The position numbers were made by a program, and so were the translations under genes. The notes beneath the pieces are model-generated. The model made no database searches and had not been told where the DNA came from. It saw only the letters and a list, made by a program, of their open reading frames with translations. This document shows positions 1 through 9,356 of a stretch of 64,000 bases of DNA, in pieces. How positions within the stretch are numbered: position 1 is the stretch's first letter; the number at the start of each line of letters is the position of its first letter. This DNA is from Microlunatus sagamiharensis (GTDB lineage: Bacteria; Actinomycetota; Actinomycetes; Propionibacteriales; Propionibacteriaceae). The stretch covers positions 2,046,001 through 2,110,000 of the forward strand of contig NZ_LT629799.1 of NCBI RefSeq assembly GCF_900105785.1, in the 5' to 3' direction.

Positions 1-485
1 CAGTCCAGGCCGGCCTCCGCGGTCACCCCGAGCTCGGCCCGGAGGTCGGCCTCGCCGAGCGCCAGGCCGGTGACGGCCGGGTGGGAGGCGACCGCGTACG
101 CCTGCTCGACGCCGAGCGCGGACTCCAGCAGGCAGACCAGCTCCGCCGGCGCCGACCCCAGCCGCTCCAGCACCCGCTCGACGTCGCCGGGTCCCTCGAC
201 CTTGGGCAGGCGCAGCGCGGGCCGGGAGGCGGCTGCGGCGAGCATCGCCAGGTCCTCCTCGTGCCACGGCGTCCCGGCGCCGTTCGGCCGGACGGCGACC
301 CGTCCGGGCACCGGACCGGCCAGCAGGTCGGCGACCGCCTGCCGCGCACGCTGCTTGTACGCGGGCGTGACCGCGTCCTCGAGGTCGAGGATGACCTGGT
401 CGGCGCCCGCGGCGAAGGCCTTGGCGAAGCGTTCCGGCCGGTCGCCGGGCACGTAGAGCGCGACGAGGACGCCCGGCGCGCCCAT
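1..485 (-). CDS. HpcH/HpaI aldolase/citrate lyase beta-type (CitE-like) protein, 3' end cut by window
   Basis: The first 161 residues are visible; the gene runs off the left edge. After a short N-terminus it reads LYVPGDRPERFAKAF and then VILDLEDAV, the signature of CitE/HpcH-family TIM-barrel lyases, which cleave or form C-C bonds in malyl-, citramalyl- or citryl-CoA type substrates using Mg2+. PKVEGPGDVERV and LLESALGVEQAYAVA match the later strands carrying the metal-binding Glu. The ATG at 485-483 overlaps the TGA of the CoA transferase by one base, so the two are translationally coupled. Pairing a class III CoA transferase with a CitE-type lyase suggests an acid is activated to its CoA ester and then cleaved. 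The substrate cannot be read from sequence. It is the last visible gene of the LacI-headed operon. Confidence 0.82.
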   Translation of the reverse strand, partial: MGAPGVLVALYVPGDRPERFAKAFAAGADQVILDLEDAVTPAYKQRARQAVADLLAGPVPGRVAVRPNGAGTPWHEEDLAMLAAAASRPALRLPKVEGPGDVERVLERLGSAPAELVCLLESALGVEQAYAVASHPAVTGLALGEADLRAELGVTAEAGLD

Positions 486-1675
486 CAGAGCACGCCCTGC
501 TCGCGCAGCGCGGCCACCTCGTCGGGCCCGTACCCGTGGCGGGCGAGCACCGCGTCGGTGTCCGCGCCGTGGGGGCGGGCCGTCCAGCGGACGGAGCCCG
601 GGGTCTCCGAGAGCCGGAAGAGCACGTTCTGCATCTGCACCGGGCCGAGCACCGGGTCCGGCACCGTGAGGACGGTGCCGCGGGCCTGCACCTGCGGGTC
701 GGCGACGATCCCGCGCACGTCGTAGATCGGGGCGACCGCGGCCTGCGCCTCGGTGAAGGCCGTGAGCACCTCCTCGGTGCTGCGGGCCGCGATCCAGGAC
801 CCGACGGCCGCGTCGAGCTCGTCGGCGTGCGCGGCCCGCCCGGCGCCGGTGCCGAACCACGGCTCGTCGATGTGCTCCGGGTGCCCGACCAGGCGCAGCA
901 CCCGCTCCGCGATCGACTGCGAGCTGGTGGAGACCGCCACCCAGTTGTCGTCGGCGGTGCGGTAGCAGTTGCGCGGGGCGTTGTTGACCGAGCGGTTGCC
1001 GTGGCGCTCCTGCACCAGCCCCAGCTGGTCGTAGATCGTCAGCTGCCCGCCCAGCATCGACAGGATCGGCTCGAGGATGGCGAGGTCGACGACCTGGCCG
1101 TGCCCGGTCCGGTCCCGCTCACGCAGGGCGGCGAGCACGGCGAAGGCCGTGGCCAGCGAGGCGATGCCGTCGGCCAGGCCGAAGGGCGGCAGCGTGGGCG
1201 GACCGCCCTCCTCGCCGGTCACCGCCGCGAAGCCGCTCATCGCCTCGGCCAGCGAGCCGAAGCCGGGCCGCGGGGCGTACGGGCCGGTCTGGCCGAAGGC
1301 GGTCACGCGCGCGACGACGAGCCCCGGGTTCAGCGCGAGCAGGTCCTCCGGTGCGAGGCCCCAGCGCTCGAGCGTGCCGGGACGGAAGTTCTCCACCAGC
1401 ACGTCGGCGTCGGCGATCAGGCGGCGCAGGACCTCGGCGCCGGCGGGTGCGGACAGGTCGAGCGTGATGCTCTCCTTGTTGCGCCCGATCGTGGCGTACC
1501 AGAGCCCGACGCCGTCCTTGCTCGGACCGTGCCCGCGGGCGCCGTCGGGTCGGCGTGGGTGCTCGACCTTGATCACGTCGGCGCCGAAGTCGCCGAGCTG
1601 GGTCGCGGCCAGCGGGCCGGCGAACAGCGTGGCGACGTCGACCACCGTCAGCCCGGCGAGCGGTCCTGCGGTCAT
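485..1675 (-). CDS. CaiB/BaiF (class III) CoA transferase
   Basis: 396 aa, normal length for the family, which moves CoA between carboxylic acids. It opens with [19 protein letters not shown] and continues with [19 protein letters not shown] and [16 protein letters not shown], all family hallmarks. At the position where formyl-CoA transferase carries its nucleophilic Asp, this protein reads [11 protein letters not shown] (about residues 138-148); the two other transferases in the window read GQDLLAQS. It therefore belongs to a different subgroup, and the usual catalytic Asp seems absent there (my alignment by eye). The start ATG overlaps the stop of the FGE-like fusion gene by 4 nt. Substrate unknown; context is a sugar importer operon followed by a CitE-type lyase. 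Confidence 0.88.
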   Translation of the reverse strand: MTAGPLAGLTVVDVATLFAGPLAATQLGDFGADVIKVEHPRRPDGARGHGPSKDGVGLWYATIGRNKESITLDLSAPAGAEVLRRLIADADVLVENFRPGTLERWGLAPEDLLALNPGLVVARVTAFGQTGPYAPRPGFGSLAEAMSGFAAVTGEEGGPPTLPPFGLADGIASLATAFAVLAALRERDRTGHGQVVDLAILEPILSMLGGQLTIYDQLGLVQERHGNRSVNNAPRNCYRTADDNWVAVSTSSQSIAERVLRLVGHPEHIDEPWFGTGAGRAAHADELDAAVGSWIAARSTEEVLTAFTEAQAAVAPIYDVRGIVADPQVQARGTVLTVPDPVLGPVQMQNVLFRLSETPGSVRWTARPHGADTDAVLARHGYGPDEVAALREQGVL

Positions 1676-3645
1676 GAGGTCTCCTGGTCCCAGGCGAGTC
1701 GGAAGCCGATCGTGCTCGACCGCGCCAGGCCCAGGCCCGGCAGCAGCAGCTTGGCGGTCACCTCCGGCGGCTGCGGGCCGCCGTCGAAGTACCACTCGGA
1801 GCCCTCGGCGAGGTAGGCGCTGCCGCCCTTGAGCTGCACGTAGCGCGTCCGGCCGTCGCTGTGCTCGCTCTCGGTCCAGTTCCAGACCGCGCCGTGCTCC
1901 CAGCCGGGCGCACCGCTGCGGGCGGCCAGCTGCCACTCGTCCTCGGTCGGCAGGCGCGCGCCGGCCCAGGCCGCGTACGCACGGGCGTCGGCGAGGTCGA
2001 CGTGGGTGACGGGGTCCTCGGGCGCGGCGGGCCCGGCGAGGAGGCGGTGCGTGGTGCGCGGGCGCCAGCCCGAGGTCGCGAGGAAGCGGTCGAAGTCGGC
2101 CCGGGTGACCTCGCGCGGGGCGACGGCGACGAGGCGGTCGAGGACCACGTCCCGCTCGAGCGTGCGCAGGTCGTGCAGGCGCGGCGGCAGCGGCTTCCAC
2201 TCCTCGACGAAGGGGGCGTCGTCGTAGAGCCCGGTCTCGCGCATCCGGTAGCGCACGGTCAGCCGGTGCCGGCCGGCGGCGACCGGGACCGCGCCGGCGG
2301 GTGCCCGCCCCGCGCTGGTCGGGACCGGGACCCGTGTCGAGGTCCGGGCGGGGAAGGACGCGTCGTCGGTGACGCCCACGCCGGCCAGCGCGTCGGCCAG
2401 CGGGGCGAGCCAGTCCGGTGCGGAGGTGCCGGGGGTCAGCGTGACGAGGGCGGCGACCCCGGATGCCGGTACGCCCGTCGTGTCGAGGGCCACCGTGCCG
2501 CCGTGCCCCTCGGGCAGCAGCACGCCGTCGTAGGTGGTCGGCCCACGGTTCGCGAGCGCCCACAGGGTGACGCCGTCGGCGGACCACGTCGAGGCCGAGA
2601 CGCCGGCCCGCGTCGCCGCCGGGTGGAGGTCGGCGAGCGGGGTCCACTCCCCCGCCACGAGCAGGTCGGAGCAGGCCCGCTGCACGGCGAGCACGCGACG
2701 CAGGGTGCCCGCGTCGCGGGCGTTCCAGCCGACCCAGACGCCGAAGACGACCTCCCAGACCATGACCCCGCACCCGTTGAGGAAGGCCGACGTCAGCTCC
2801 TCGGCGTGGTCGCGGTTCCAGCGGCGGACGTGGTGCTGCAGGTGACGGCGCTCCACGGCGTGGGTGCGCACGACCCCGGGCACGGCCGAGTCGGCGAACC
2901 ACTGCGCCCAGGAGAGGCGGTGCTCCCCGAGCCGGGCCAGCGGGAGCGTCGACTCGCTCTCCAGCGCGATCCCGGGGCGGGCCTCCTCCAGCGCGGCGAC
3001 GAGCTCCGGGTCGCCCTCCTTGAGGGTGTCGAGGAAGACGCCGTCGATGCCGAGCTCGCGCACCAGCGCGGTCAGCTCGGTGCCGTCGTCGTCGCCGCGG
3101 CGCGTCCCGGTGTCCCACGGGTTGTAGTCGACGAACACGGCGACACCGGCCGCGTGCAGCGCGTCGACGAGCCCGGGCAGGCCCGGCACGTCGCGGTAGA
3201 AGTCCCACTGGTTGCGCTCGTCGATGCCGATGACCGGGTAGGCGTGCCAGAGCACGACCCCGTCGAAGCCACCGAGGCGGGCGTCGGCGTCGGCCAGCAA
3301 CCGCTCCGGGGTGAAGCGGCCCTCCGCGACGTCGTAGAGCAGCTCGTCCCACAACCAGACCTGGGCGACGGAGAAGCAGCGCTGCGCCCAGCGGCCCTCG
3401 GGCGCGTCGTACGCGGCCGTCGAGAAGCCCTGGCGCTCGGCGGCCCCGGCACGCCACTCGGCGAGCACCGCCCGCCAGCGCGGCCGGTCGGCCGGGTCGT
3501 CCGGCGCCGCGATGATCTTGGCCGCGTCCATCGCCGCCCAGTCCGGCGCATCGAGGTCGACCACGGTCGGGCGGTCGAGGGGACGCGGGACCAGCGGGTC
3601 CATCCCCCGCGCGCCGACGACGAAGGTGGCGCTCTCGGTCCTCAT
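1672..3645 (-). CDS. TIM-barrel glycosidase-like protein fused to a C-terminal FGE/SUMF1-like domain
   Basis: 657 aa. Residues about 30-330 look like a (beta/alpha)8 glycoside-hydrolase-type barrel, with [27 protein letters not shown] (about 169-180) and [13 protein letters not shown] (about 200-212). A beta-rich middle part follows. Residues about 508-655 are an FGE-sulfatase/SUMF1-fold domain: [38 protein letters not shown] and IGFRLAWD. That domain contains no cysteine, so the copper-binding Cys pair of true formylglycine-generating enzymes is missing and sulfatase maturation is very unlikely. ATG at 3645 overlaps the upstream stop by 4 nt. No signal peptide, so cytoplasmic. It probably processes a glycoside or glycosylamine imported by the operon's ABC system; the exact reaction is unknown. 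Confidence 0.72.
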   Translation of the reverse strand: MRTESATFVVGARGMDPLVPRPLDRPTVVDLDAPDWAAMDAAKIIAAPDDPADRPRWRAVLAEWRAGAAERQGFSTAAYDAPEGRWAQRCFSVAQVWLWDELLYDVAEGRFTPERLLADADARLGGFDGVVLWHAYPVIGIDERNQWDFYRDVPGLPGLVDALHAAGVAVFVDYNPWDTGTRRGDDDGTELTALVRELGIDGVFLDTLKEGDPELVAALEEARPGIALESESTLPLARLGEHRLSWAQWFADSAVPGVVRTHAVERRHLQHHVRRWNRDHAEELTSAFLNGCGVMVWEVVFGVWVGWNARDAGTLRRVLAVQRACSDLLVAGEWTPLADLHPAATRAGVSASTWSADGVTLWALANRGPTTYDGVLLPEGHGGTVALDTTGVPASGVAALVTLTPGTSAPDWLAPLADALAGVGVTDDASFPARTSTRVPVPTSAGRAPAGAVPVAAGRHRLTVRYRMRETGLYDDAPFVEEWKPLPPRLHDLRTLERDVVLDRLVAVAPREVTRADFDRFLATSGWRPRTTHRLLAGPAAPEDPVTHVDLADARAYAAWAGARLPTEDEWQLAARSGAPGWEHGAVWNWTESEHSDGRTRYVQLKGGSAYLAEGSEWYFDGGPQPPEVTAKLLLPGLGLARSSTIGFRLAWDQETS

Positions 3646-5000
3646 GCGCCGGCCCCGGACAGGGCGAGGGTCCGCCGCACGAGGTCGTCGACCCGCTGCT
3701 CCCCGCCGGGCAGGCTCGTGGCGATCCGCCCGTCCAGGGGTGCGGTACACGCCTCCGGCAGCCGGTCGGCCCCGAGCAGCCCGCCGAGCACCGAGCCGAC
3801 GGTCGCGCCGGTGGAGTCGGTGTCCCAGCCGGTCATCACGGCGAGGCCGACCCCGCTGACGAAGTCGCCCTCCGACGCCGCGAGCGCGCACGCGATCGTT
3901 GCCGCGTTGTTGAGGACGTGCACCCAGTGCAGGTGGCCGTACCGGGCGTGCAGGGCGTCCAGGCGCTCGTCGAGGCCCAGGTCCCGCCGGCCGAGGTCGG
4001 CACCGAAGCGCACCGCGTCGGCGAGGGCGGAGCGGGGCGGCACCACGGCCGCCGCGCGCTCCAGGACCTCCTCGACGTCGTCGGCGACCAGGCTCGCCGA
4101 GGCGAGCGCGGCCGCCCAGAGCTCGCCGTACACGCCGTTGCGGGTGTGGCTCAGCACCGCGTCGGGCCAGGCGAGCCGGGCCGCCGCGTACGGGTCGCCC
4201 GGCCGCGCCCAGCCGAAGACGTCGCCGCGGATGAGCGCGCCGATCCACTCGCGGAAGGGGTTGCGGCGCACCGGTACCTCGTCCAGGGGCAGGGCCAGCA
4301 GCAGGTTGCGGTAGGCGGCGCGCTCGGCGGTGAACACGCGCCCGGCCGGCAGGTCGGCGAGCCAGGCCGTCGCCACGTCCTCGGTGGTCGGCGCCCCCTG
4401 CCGCTCGAGCAGGGCGAGGTCGAGCAGCGGGTAGTTGAGGTCGTCGTCCTCGGGCATCCCGTCGATGTTCTCGACCAGGCTGGTGGGTGCCGAGCGGCGG
4501 TTCCAGGGCCAGGCGGCGGCGGTCGCGGCGCTCAGGCCGACCGCGGTGAAGTAGCGCCGCACCGGCCAGTTGCCGGTCTCCTCGGCGATCGCGCGGATGC
4601 CCGCCCGCGGGATCTTCTCCACCGGCTTGCCGAGCAGGCAGCCGGCGGAGCGGCCGAGCCAGGCCCCGGCGACGCGGTCGGCGAGGTCGGCCCCGGGAGC
4701 GCGGACCGCCGGACCGCCCGCCCAGCCGGCCTCGACCGCGGCCAGGGTCGCCGGGTGGGCGGGGTCGCCGGGACGCGGGAGCTCGTCGAGCTCGTCCAGC
4801 AGCCGCCCCGCGAGGCGGCGCAGGTCCGGGTCAGCGGGGACGGCGGCCGCCCCGCTCACCGGGGGCTCGAGCGAGGTGCCGCCCGCGTCCAGCCAGCGCC
4901 GCCCGGCCGCGTCGAGCGCCTCCGGGTCGACACCCTCGGCGCGGGCCTGCACGAGCTCGTGGAGGAGCAGGTCCTCGGCCTGGGCCCAGGTCAGCCGCAC
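3642..5000 (-). CDS. ADP-ribosylglycohydrolase-family protein (first of two paralogues)
   Basis: 452 aa with a roughly 100-residue N-terminal helical extension before the ADP-ribosylglycohydrolase (ARH/DraG-like) core. The core begins [20 protein letters not shown] (about 108-127). Metal-binding motifs appear as EDDDLNY (184-190), replacing the usual TDDT, and [17 protein letters not shown] (DTDS at 393-396). The family hydrolyses N- or O-glycosidic bonds to ribose using two Mg2+ ions. GTG at 5000 is chosen because it gives a 10-nt overlap with the preceding gene and no better start exists; its stop overlaps the next ATG by 4 nt. Being next to a second family member and a sugar ABC importer, it more likely attacks an imported ribosyl or glycosylamine compound than a modified protein (inference). 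Confidence 0.85.
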   Translation of the reverse strand: MRLTWAQAEDLLLHELVQARAEGVDPEALDAAGRRWLDAGGTSLEPPVSGAAAVPADPDLRRLAGRLLDELDELPRPGDPAHPATLAAVEAGWAGGPAVRAPGADLADRVAGAWLGRSAGCLLGKPVEKIPRAGIRAIAEETGNWPVRRYFTAVGLSAATAAAWPWNRRSAPTSLVENIDGMPEDDDLNYPLLDLALLERQGAPTTEDVATAWLADLPAGRVFTAERAAYRNLLLALPLDEVPVRRNPFREWIGALIRGDVFGWARPGDPYAAARLAWPDAVLSHTRNGVYGELWAAALASASLVADDVEEVLERAAAVVPPRSALADAVRFGADLGRRDLGLDERLDALHARYGHLHWVHVLNNAATIACALAASEGDFVSGVGLAVMTGWDTDSTGATVGSVLGGLLGADRLPEACTAPLDGRIATSLPGGEQRVDDLVRRTLALSGAGA

Positions 5001-6151
5001 AGCGCGGCCACCCGTCGCCGGTGGGCCTCGGCCTCGTCGAGGTCGGCCGTGATGATCTCCGACGCCGCCGTGGCGAGCGCCTTGGCCACCGGGCCCAGGT
5101 CGAGACGGCTGGCCACCTCGACGTCGTGCACCCAGGCGGCCGGGACGGCGTCGGGCCCGCCGAGCGCGGCGCAGACCGCGCCCGCCATGGTGGCGATGGA
5201 GTCGGCGTCGCGCCCGTAGTTCACCGCACCGAGCACGGCCCGGGTGAGGTCGCCGCCCGCGGCGAGGCAGAAGCCGAGCGCGACGGGCAGCTCCTCGATC
5301 GCCCGGGTGCGGCTGGGCAGGCGGGCGTCCATCGCCGGCTTGCGGTAGTCGTCGCCGACCGTGTCGTAGGGCCGGATCGCGGCGCGCAGGGCGTCGCGCA
5401 CCGTCGCGTCGTCCGCGTCGGGCGCGAGTCCGCGGGCGGCCTCGGCGACCGCGACCAGCGCGGCCCGGGTGCCGTCGTGGGCGACGTCGAGGGCCGCGTC
5501 CAGCACGTCCTCGACGGTGGCACCCGGGGTGAGGGCCGCCGCCACCGCCGCCGCGAACACGCCCGCCGCCTCCCGGCCGTAGCTGGACTGGTGGGCGCCG
5601 GCCATGTCGATCGCCTCGGCGTACGCGGCGCGCGGGTTGGCCGCGTTCACGACGCCGACCGGCGCCATGTACATGGCGGCGCCGCAGTTGACGATGTTGC
5701 CGACCCCGGCCTCGCGGGGGTCGACGTGGCCGTAGTGGAGCCGGGCGACGAGCCACTTCTCGGCGAGGAAGACCCGCTGGAGGATCAGCGCCTCGCTCTC
5801 GAGCTCGGGGATCCACACCTGCTCCCCGATCAGCAGCGGGACCAGGTCGCTGGCCATCGCGTACGCGTCGAGGTGGGTGCGCCGGGCCGCGTACACGTGG
5901 ACCAGCGCGTGCGTCATCAAGGTGTCGTCGGTGATGTGCCCGTCGCCCTTGTGGTACGGCGCGATCGGGCGGGCGTGGCGCCAGTCGGCGTTGTACGGCC
6001 CGACGATCCCGGTGACGGGGCCGCCGTGGCGGGCCTGGATCTGCTCGGGCGTCCAGCCCTCGGTGGCGCCGCCCAGCGCGTCGCCGACCGCCGCCCCCGC
6101 GAGCACGGCCCAGACCCGGGCCTCCAGGGTGCCCGTCTCAGGCGTGTCCAT
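4991..6151 (-). CDS. ADP-ribosylglycohydrolase-family protein (second paralogue)
   Basis: 386 aa, a complete canonical member: WAVLAGAAVGDALGGATEG near the N-terminus, DGHITDDTLM (TDDT at 74-77) for the first metal site, and NYGRDADSIATMAGAVCAAL (DADS at 315-318) for the second. Both dinuclear-metal motifs are intact, so hydrolysis of a ribosyl-type glycosidic bond is expected. The ATG is preceded by a purine-rich GAGCAGAGGAGCAGAGG tract, a good ribosome site. Compared with its downstream neighbour it is shorter and closer to textbook family members; the two are divergent paralogues, not a recent duplication. Cytoplasmic, no signal peptide. The natural substrate is not predictable from sequence. 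Confidence 0.88.
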   Translation of the reverse strand: MDTPETGTLEARVWAVLAGAAVGDALGGATEGWTPEQIQARHGGPVTGIVGPYNADWRHARPIAPYHKGDGHITDDTLMTHALVHVYAARRTHLDAYAMASDLVPLLIGEQVWIPELESEALILQRVFLAEKWLVARLHYGHVDPREAGVGNIVNCGAAMYMAPVGVVNAANPRAAYAEAIDMAGAHQSSYGREAAGVFAAAVAAALTPGATVEDVLDAALDVAHDGTRAALVAVAEAARGLAPDADDATVRDALRAAIRPYDTVGDDYRKPAMDARLPSRTRAIEELPVALGFCLAAGGDLTRAVLGAVNYGRDADSIATMAGAVCAALGGPDAVPAAWVHDVEVASRLDLGPVAKALATAASEIITADLDEAEAHRRRVAALCG

Positions 6152-6199
6152 CCTCTGCTCCTCTGCTCCGTGCTGCGTGCTGCGTGCTGCGGGGGGTCG

Positions 6200-6214
6200 G
6201 TCGGGCCGGCCGAC
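6200..6214 (-). terminator. Small GC-rich hairpin just after the substrate-binding-protein gene
   Basis: GTCGG-GCCGG-CCGAC forms a 5-bp stem 3 nt past the stop of the upstream ABC substrate-binding protein. It has no U-tract, so it is more likely a processing/attenuation or 3'-stabilising hairpin than a full terminator. This would help make the binding protein more abundant than the enzymes downstream. Weak evidence. Confidence 0.3.
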
Positions 6215-6217
6215 GGG

Positions 6218-7501
6218 TCAGCGGTTGACCGTGGCCCAGCCGTCGGTGAGCGCCTTCTGCAGACCGGCGGCGTCGGTCTTGCCCGCGAGGAACTGCTGGA
6301 AGGCCGGCGTGGCGATCTGGTCCTTCCACTGCGGGTAGTTGTCGACGCTCTGGAAGGGCGCCTTCTGCAGCGCGTCGCCCGAGGCCACGATCTGCTTCCA
6401 GCCGTCCTTGCCGTCCGTCTTGGTGATCACGGCCTGCTGGGCGTCCTTCGTCGCCGGGTAGAGGGTCTCGCCCTCGGCGATCGAGGCCAGGTTCTCGGCC
6501 TTCATGTAGAAGTTCACGAAGCTGGTCGCCTCGGCCACGTGCTTGGAGTCGGCCGAGACCGACAGCGTCTGCGGGTTGGCGGCCTGGGCGGCACCCGCGC
6601 TGCCGGCGAGGGCGGGGAGCGCGACCCAGTCGAAGCCCTGGGGGGCGTCGGTGCCGAAGGAGCCGGCGGCGTACGAGCCCTGGACGGTCATCGCGAACTT
6701 GCCCGCGTACCAGGCCGGGAGGACGTCGCTGCCGGACTGGGTCAGCGTGGCCTTGTCGAGGCTGCCGTCGGCGGCCATCGCGGCGATGCGCTTCGGCACC
6801 TCGAGCTCGGGGTCGCCGACCTTGATCGTGGCGTCCTTGCCCGAGCCGTCGAAGTAGGTGCCGTCGAAGCCGAGGCCCAGGTTCATGAACGTGGCGGTCG
6901 GGCTCTTGAGCCCCCACCCGACGCCGGGCTTGCCCGTCTTGGACTCCACCTGCTGCGCGAGCGCGGCGAACTGGTCCCAGGTCATCGTCGGGCCGCTCGG
7001 CACGGTCACGCCCGCGTCGTCGAGCGGCTTCTTGTTGGCGAAGACGAGGTAGGACTGCAGCACCGTCGGCGCGGCGATGACCTTGCCGTCCACGGTCACG
7101 GCGTCCAGCACGCCGGGGCTGATCGCGCTCTTGACCGCGGGGTCCATCCCCTCGCCCAGGTCGGCGAGGTAGCCGCCCTGCGCGAAGCCGGTCATGTCGG
7201 CCGACTCGTCGTGGATGATGTCCGGCGCGGTGCCGCCGGCGAACTGCGTGACCAGCTGGTCGTGGACGTTGTCCCAGCTCCCCTGGACCAGGTCGACCTT
7301 CACGTCCGGGTTGGCGGCGTTGAAGTCGTCGACGATCTTCTTGGTGGCCGTCTGCGTCTCGGGCAGGAAGGCCAGCGACTGGAACTTCAGGGTGACGGGG
7401 CCGGAGTCGGAGGAGCTCCCCGATCCCCCGCCCCCGCAGGCGGCGAGGGAGGCGAACAGGACCGTGGTCAGGCCCGCGGCGGCGATGCGGCGGAGGTTCA
7501 T
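6218..7501 (-). CDS. Carbohydrate ABC transporter substrate-binding lipoprotein
   Basis: 427 aa. The N-terminus MNLRRIAAAGLTTVLFASLAAC is a lipoprotein signal peptide with lipobox LAAC, followed by a Gly/Ser linker (CGGGGSGSSSDSG). The mature part is an extracellular solute-binding protein family 1 domain: ATKKIVDDFNAANPDVKVD, LVTQFAGGTAPDIIHDES, GKVIAAPTVLQSYLVFANK and FAMTVQGSYAAGSFG. It is anchored outside the membrane and delivers a sugar or glycoside to the two permeases encoded immediately upstream. The intergenic gap on each side (about 60 nt) is larger than elsewhere in the operon, consistent with its own translation signal (GAAAGAAGAACC before the ATG). Ligand unknown. Confidence 0.92.
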   Translation of the reverse strand: MNLRRIAAAGLTTVLFASLAACGGGGSGSSSDSGPVTLKFQSLAFLPETQTATKKIVDDFNAANPDVKVDLVQGSWDNVHDQLVTQFAGGTAPDIIHDESADMTGFAQGGYLADLGEGMDPAVKSAISPGVLDAVTVDGKVIAAPTVLQSYLVFANKKPLDDAGVTVPSGPTMTWDQFAALAQQVESKTGKPGVGWGLKSPTATFMNLGLGFDGTYFDGSGKDATIKVGDPELEVPKRIAAMAADGSLDKATLTQSGSDVLPAWYAGKFAMTVQGSYAAGSFGTDAPQGFDWVALPALAGSAGAAQAANPQTLSVSADSKHVAEATSFVNFYMKAENLASIAEGETLYPATKDAQQAVITKTDGKDGWKQIVASGDALQKAPFQSVDNYPQWKDQIATPAFQQFLAGKTDAAGLQKALTDGWATVNR

Positions 7502-7560
7502 GGTTCTTCTTTCGTTCGGTGCGGGTGGGACGGGTGGAGCGGGACGGCGGGTGGTCGGGC

Positions 7561-8403
7561 TCAGCCCTTGACGGCGCCGGTGAGCAGCCCGCCGGTGAGG
7601 CGGCGCTGCAGGATCGCGAAGAACACGAAGCTGGGGATGGACGCCAGGACCGCGCCGGCGGCCAGCGGGCCGAGGCGCACCTGCCCCTCGGCGCCGACGA
7701 AGAGGGCGAGCGAGCGCGACAGGGTGAAGTTCTCCGGGCTCTGCAGCAGCACGAGGGCGAAGAAGAACTCGTTCCAGGCCGAGACGAAGGTGAACATGGC
7801 CGTCGCCACCACCCCGGGCACGAGCAGCGGGAAGACCACGGTGCGCAGCATCGTGAAGCGGCTGGCCCCGTCCATCGCCGCGGCCTCCTCGAGCGAGACC
7901 GGCACCGCCGCGACGAAGCCCTGCAGCATCCACAGCGCGAAGGGCAGGCAGAACGTCACGTAGACGAGCGTCAGGCCGAGCAGCGAGTCGTTGAGGTTGA
8001 TCGTCCGCAGGATCAGGAACAGCGGGATGATGATCAGGATCACCGGGAAGACCTGGCTGACGAGGATGTAGCCGGTGCCGATCATGCGCAGCCGACCGCG
8101 GAAGCGGGCCATCGCGTACGAGGCCGGCAGGGCCACGACCGTGACGACGAGCGTCGTGATCAACGAGACGACCGCGGTGTTGGCCGTCGCGCGCACGATG
8201 CCCTGGCTGGCCAGGGCCTCGGAGAAGTTCGACCAGGTGAGCGTCCGCGGGAAGATCCAGACGTCGAGCGAGGCGAGCTGCTGGGTCGACTTGAGGGAGG
8301 CCATCAGCAGGTAGAACAGCGGGAAGCCGAGGAAGACCATGTAGCCGGCGAGCGCGACGTACTGCGCGCCGCGGGCGACGGGGCGGGTGCGGACGATCGC
8401 CAT
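7561..8403 (-). CDS. Carbohydrate ABC transporter permease, MalG/AraQ type
   Basis: 280 aa, about six membrane helices. The EAA loop coupling the permease to the ATPase is seen as VPVSLEEAAAMDGASRFTML; the sequence ends in the typical ILQRRLTGGLLTGAVKG. The ATG overlaps the stop of the upstream permease by one base (TGATG), so the two permease subunits are coupled for 1:1 synthesis. With the upstream permease and the downstream lipoprotein it forms a CUT1-type importer. No ATPase gene is present in the operon, so a shared MsmK/MsiK-type ATPase elsewhere is presumably used. Confidence 0.93.
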   Translation of the reverse strand: MAIVRTRPVARGAQYVALAGYMVFLGFPLFYLLMASLKSTQQLASLDVWIFPRTLTWSNFSEALASQGIVRATANTAVVSLITTLVVTVVALPASYAMARFRGRLRMIGTGYILVSQVFPVILIIIPLFLILRTINLNDSLLGLTLVYVTFCLPFALWMLQGFVAAVPVSLEEAAAMDGASRFTMLRTVVFPLLVPGVVATAMFTFVSAWNEFFFALVLLQSPENFTLSRSLALFVGAEGQVRLGPLAAGAVLASIPSFVFFAILQRRLTGGLLTGAVKG

Positions 8404-9356
8404 CAGTCGCGCTCCCCTCGGACCTGGGTCCAGAGGTAGAACATCAGCAGCACCACCACGACCAGCACCATCACGTTGCCCATGGCGGCGGCGTAGGCGA
8501 TGTCGCGGTACTTGAAGGCCTCGTTGTAGGCGAAGAGCATCGGCAGCATGGTCTGGCCTCCCGGCCCGCCCTCGGTCAGCACGTAGACCAGGCCGAACGA
8601 GTTGAAGTTCCAGATGAAGTTGAGCGACGTGATCGAGGTGATCACCGGGCGCAGGGCCGGCAGCGTGACGTGCGCGAAGCGCGACCAGGTCCCGGCACCG
8701 TCCATCTCGGCGGCCTCGACCAGCTCGTCGGGGATCTGCTGCAGGCCGGCGAGCAGGGTGATCGAGGTCTGCGGCATCCCCACCCAGACCCCGACGACGA
8801 TCGCGGCCGGCAGGGCGGTGCCGAAGCTGCCCAGCCAGTCGAGCGCGAAGCCGGGGTCGAAGAGCCGGACGACGCCGTTCAGGGGCCCCGAGTTGGGGTT
8901 GTAGAGCATCTTCCACATGATCGCTACGACGACCGGCGGCATCGCCCACGGGATCAGGGCCAGCAGGCGGGTGACGCCCTGTAGCCGCAGGTTGGCGTTG
9001 AGCAGCAGCGCGAGGCCCAGGCCCGCGACGAGCTGGAGCAGCGTCACGCTGAACGCCCAGATCATCCCGATCTTGAACGACTGCAGGAACAGCGTGTCGC
9101 CGAGCAGCTTGCCGAACTGCCCGAAGCCGGTGAACGCGTTGCTGGAGTTGCGCGACAGCGTGGCGTCGGTGAAGGCGAGGTAGACGCCGTTCAGCAGCGG
9201 CGCGACGCTGAAGACCAGGATCGGGATCAGCGAGGGGATGACCAGCGCGGCCACCTCCTTGCGCCGGGCGACGACCCGTCGGGAGGTGCGGCGGCGCGAC
9301 GGCGGGGTCGCCACCGGCAGCGGCACCGGCGGCGGCGTCTGGGTCACGGTGGTCAC
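8403..9356 (-). CDS. Carbohydrate ABC transporter permease, MalF/UgpA type
   Basis: 317 aa. A basic N-terminal tail (SRRRTSRRVVARRKE) precedes six predicted membrane helices. The EAA loop reads IPDELVEAAEMDGAGTWSRF, and the C-terminus has the typical GGPGGQTMLPMLFAYNEAF segment. Starts at GTG 9356, whose GTGA overlaps the stop of the LacI gene. It forms the transmembrane channel with the MalG-type partner. Its position directly behind the regulator shows that importer expression is tied to the LacI operator upstream. Confidence 0.93.
   Translation of the reverse strand: MTTVTQTPPPVPLPVATPPSRRRTSRRVVARRKEVAALVIPSLIPILVFSVAPLLNGVYLAFTDATLSRNSSNAFTGFGQFGKLLGDTLFLQSFKIGMIWAFSVTLLQLVAGLGLALLLNANLRLQGVTRLLALIPWAMPPVVVAIMWKMLYNPNSGPLNGVVRLFDPGFALDWLGSFGTALPAAIVVGVWVGMPQTSITLLAGLQQIPDELVEAAEMDGAGTWSRFAHVTLPALRPVITSITSLNFIWNFNSFGLVYVLTEGGPGGQTMLPMLFAYNEAFKYRDIAYAAAMGNVMVLVVVVLLMFYLWTQVRGERD

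Noticed and set aside
1672-3645. Sulfatase-modifying factor role for the FGE-like domain
   Set aside because: No cysteine in the domain and no sulfatase gene in the window.
3642-6151. DraG-type nitrogenase regulation or a toxin-antitoxin pair
   Set aside because: No nitrogenase, DraT or ART toxin gene is nearby; the genes are embedded in a sugar importer operon.
5021-7963. Long plus-strand frame opposite the ADP-ribosylglycohydrolase and SBP genes
   Set aside because: Shadow of minus-strand genes that have clear motifs and lipobox; its composition is typical of an antisense frame.
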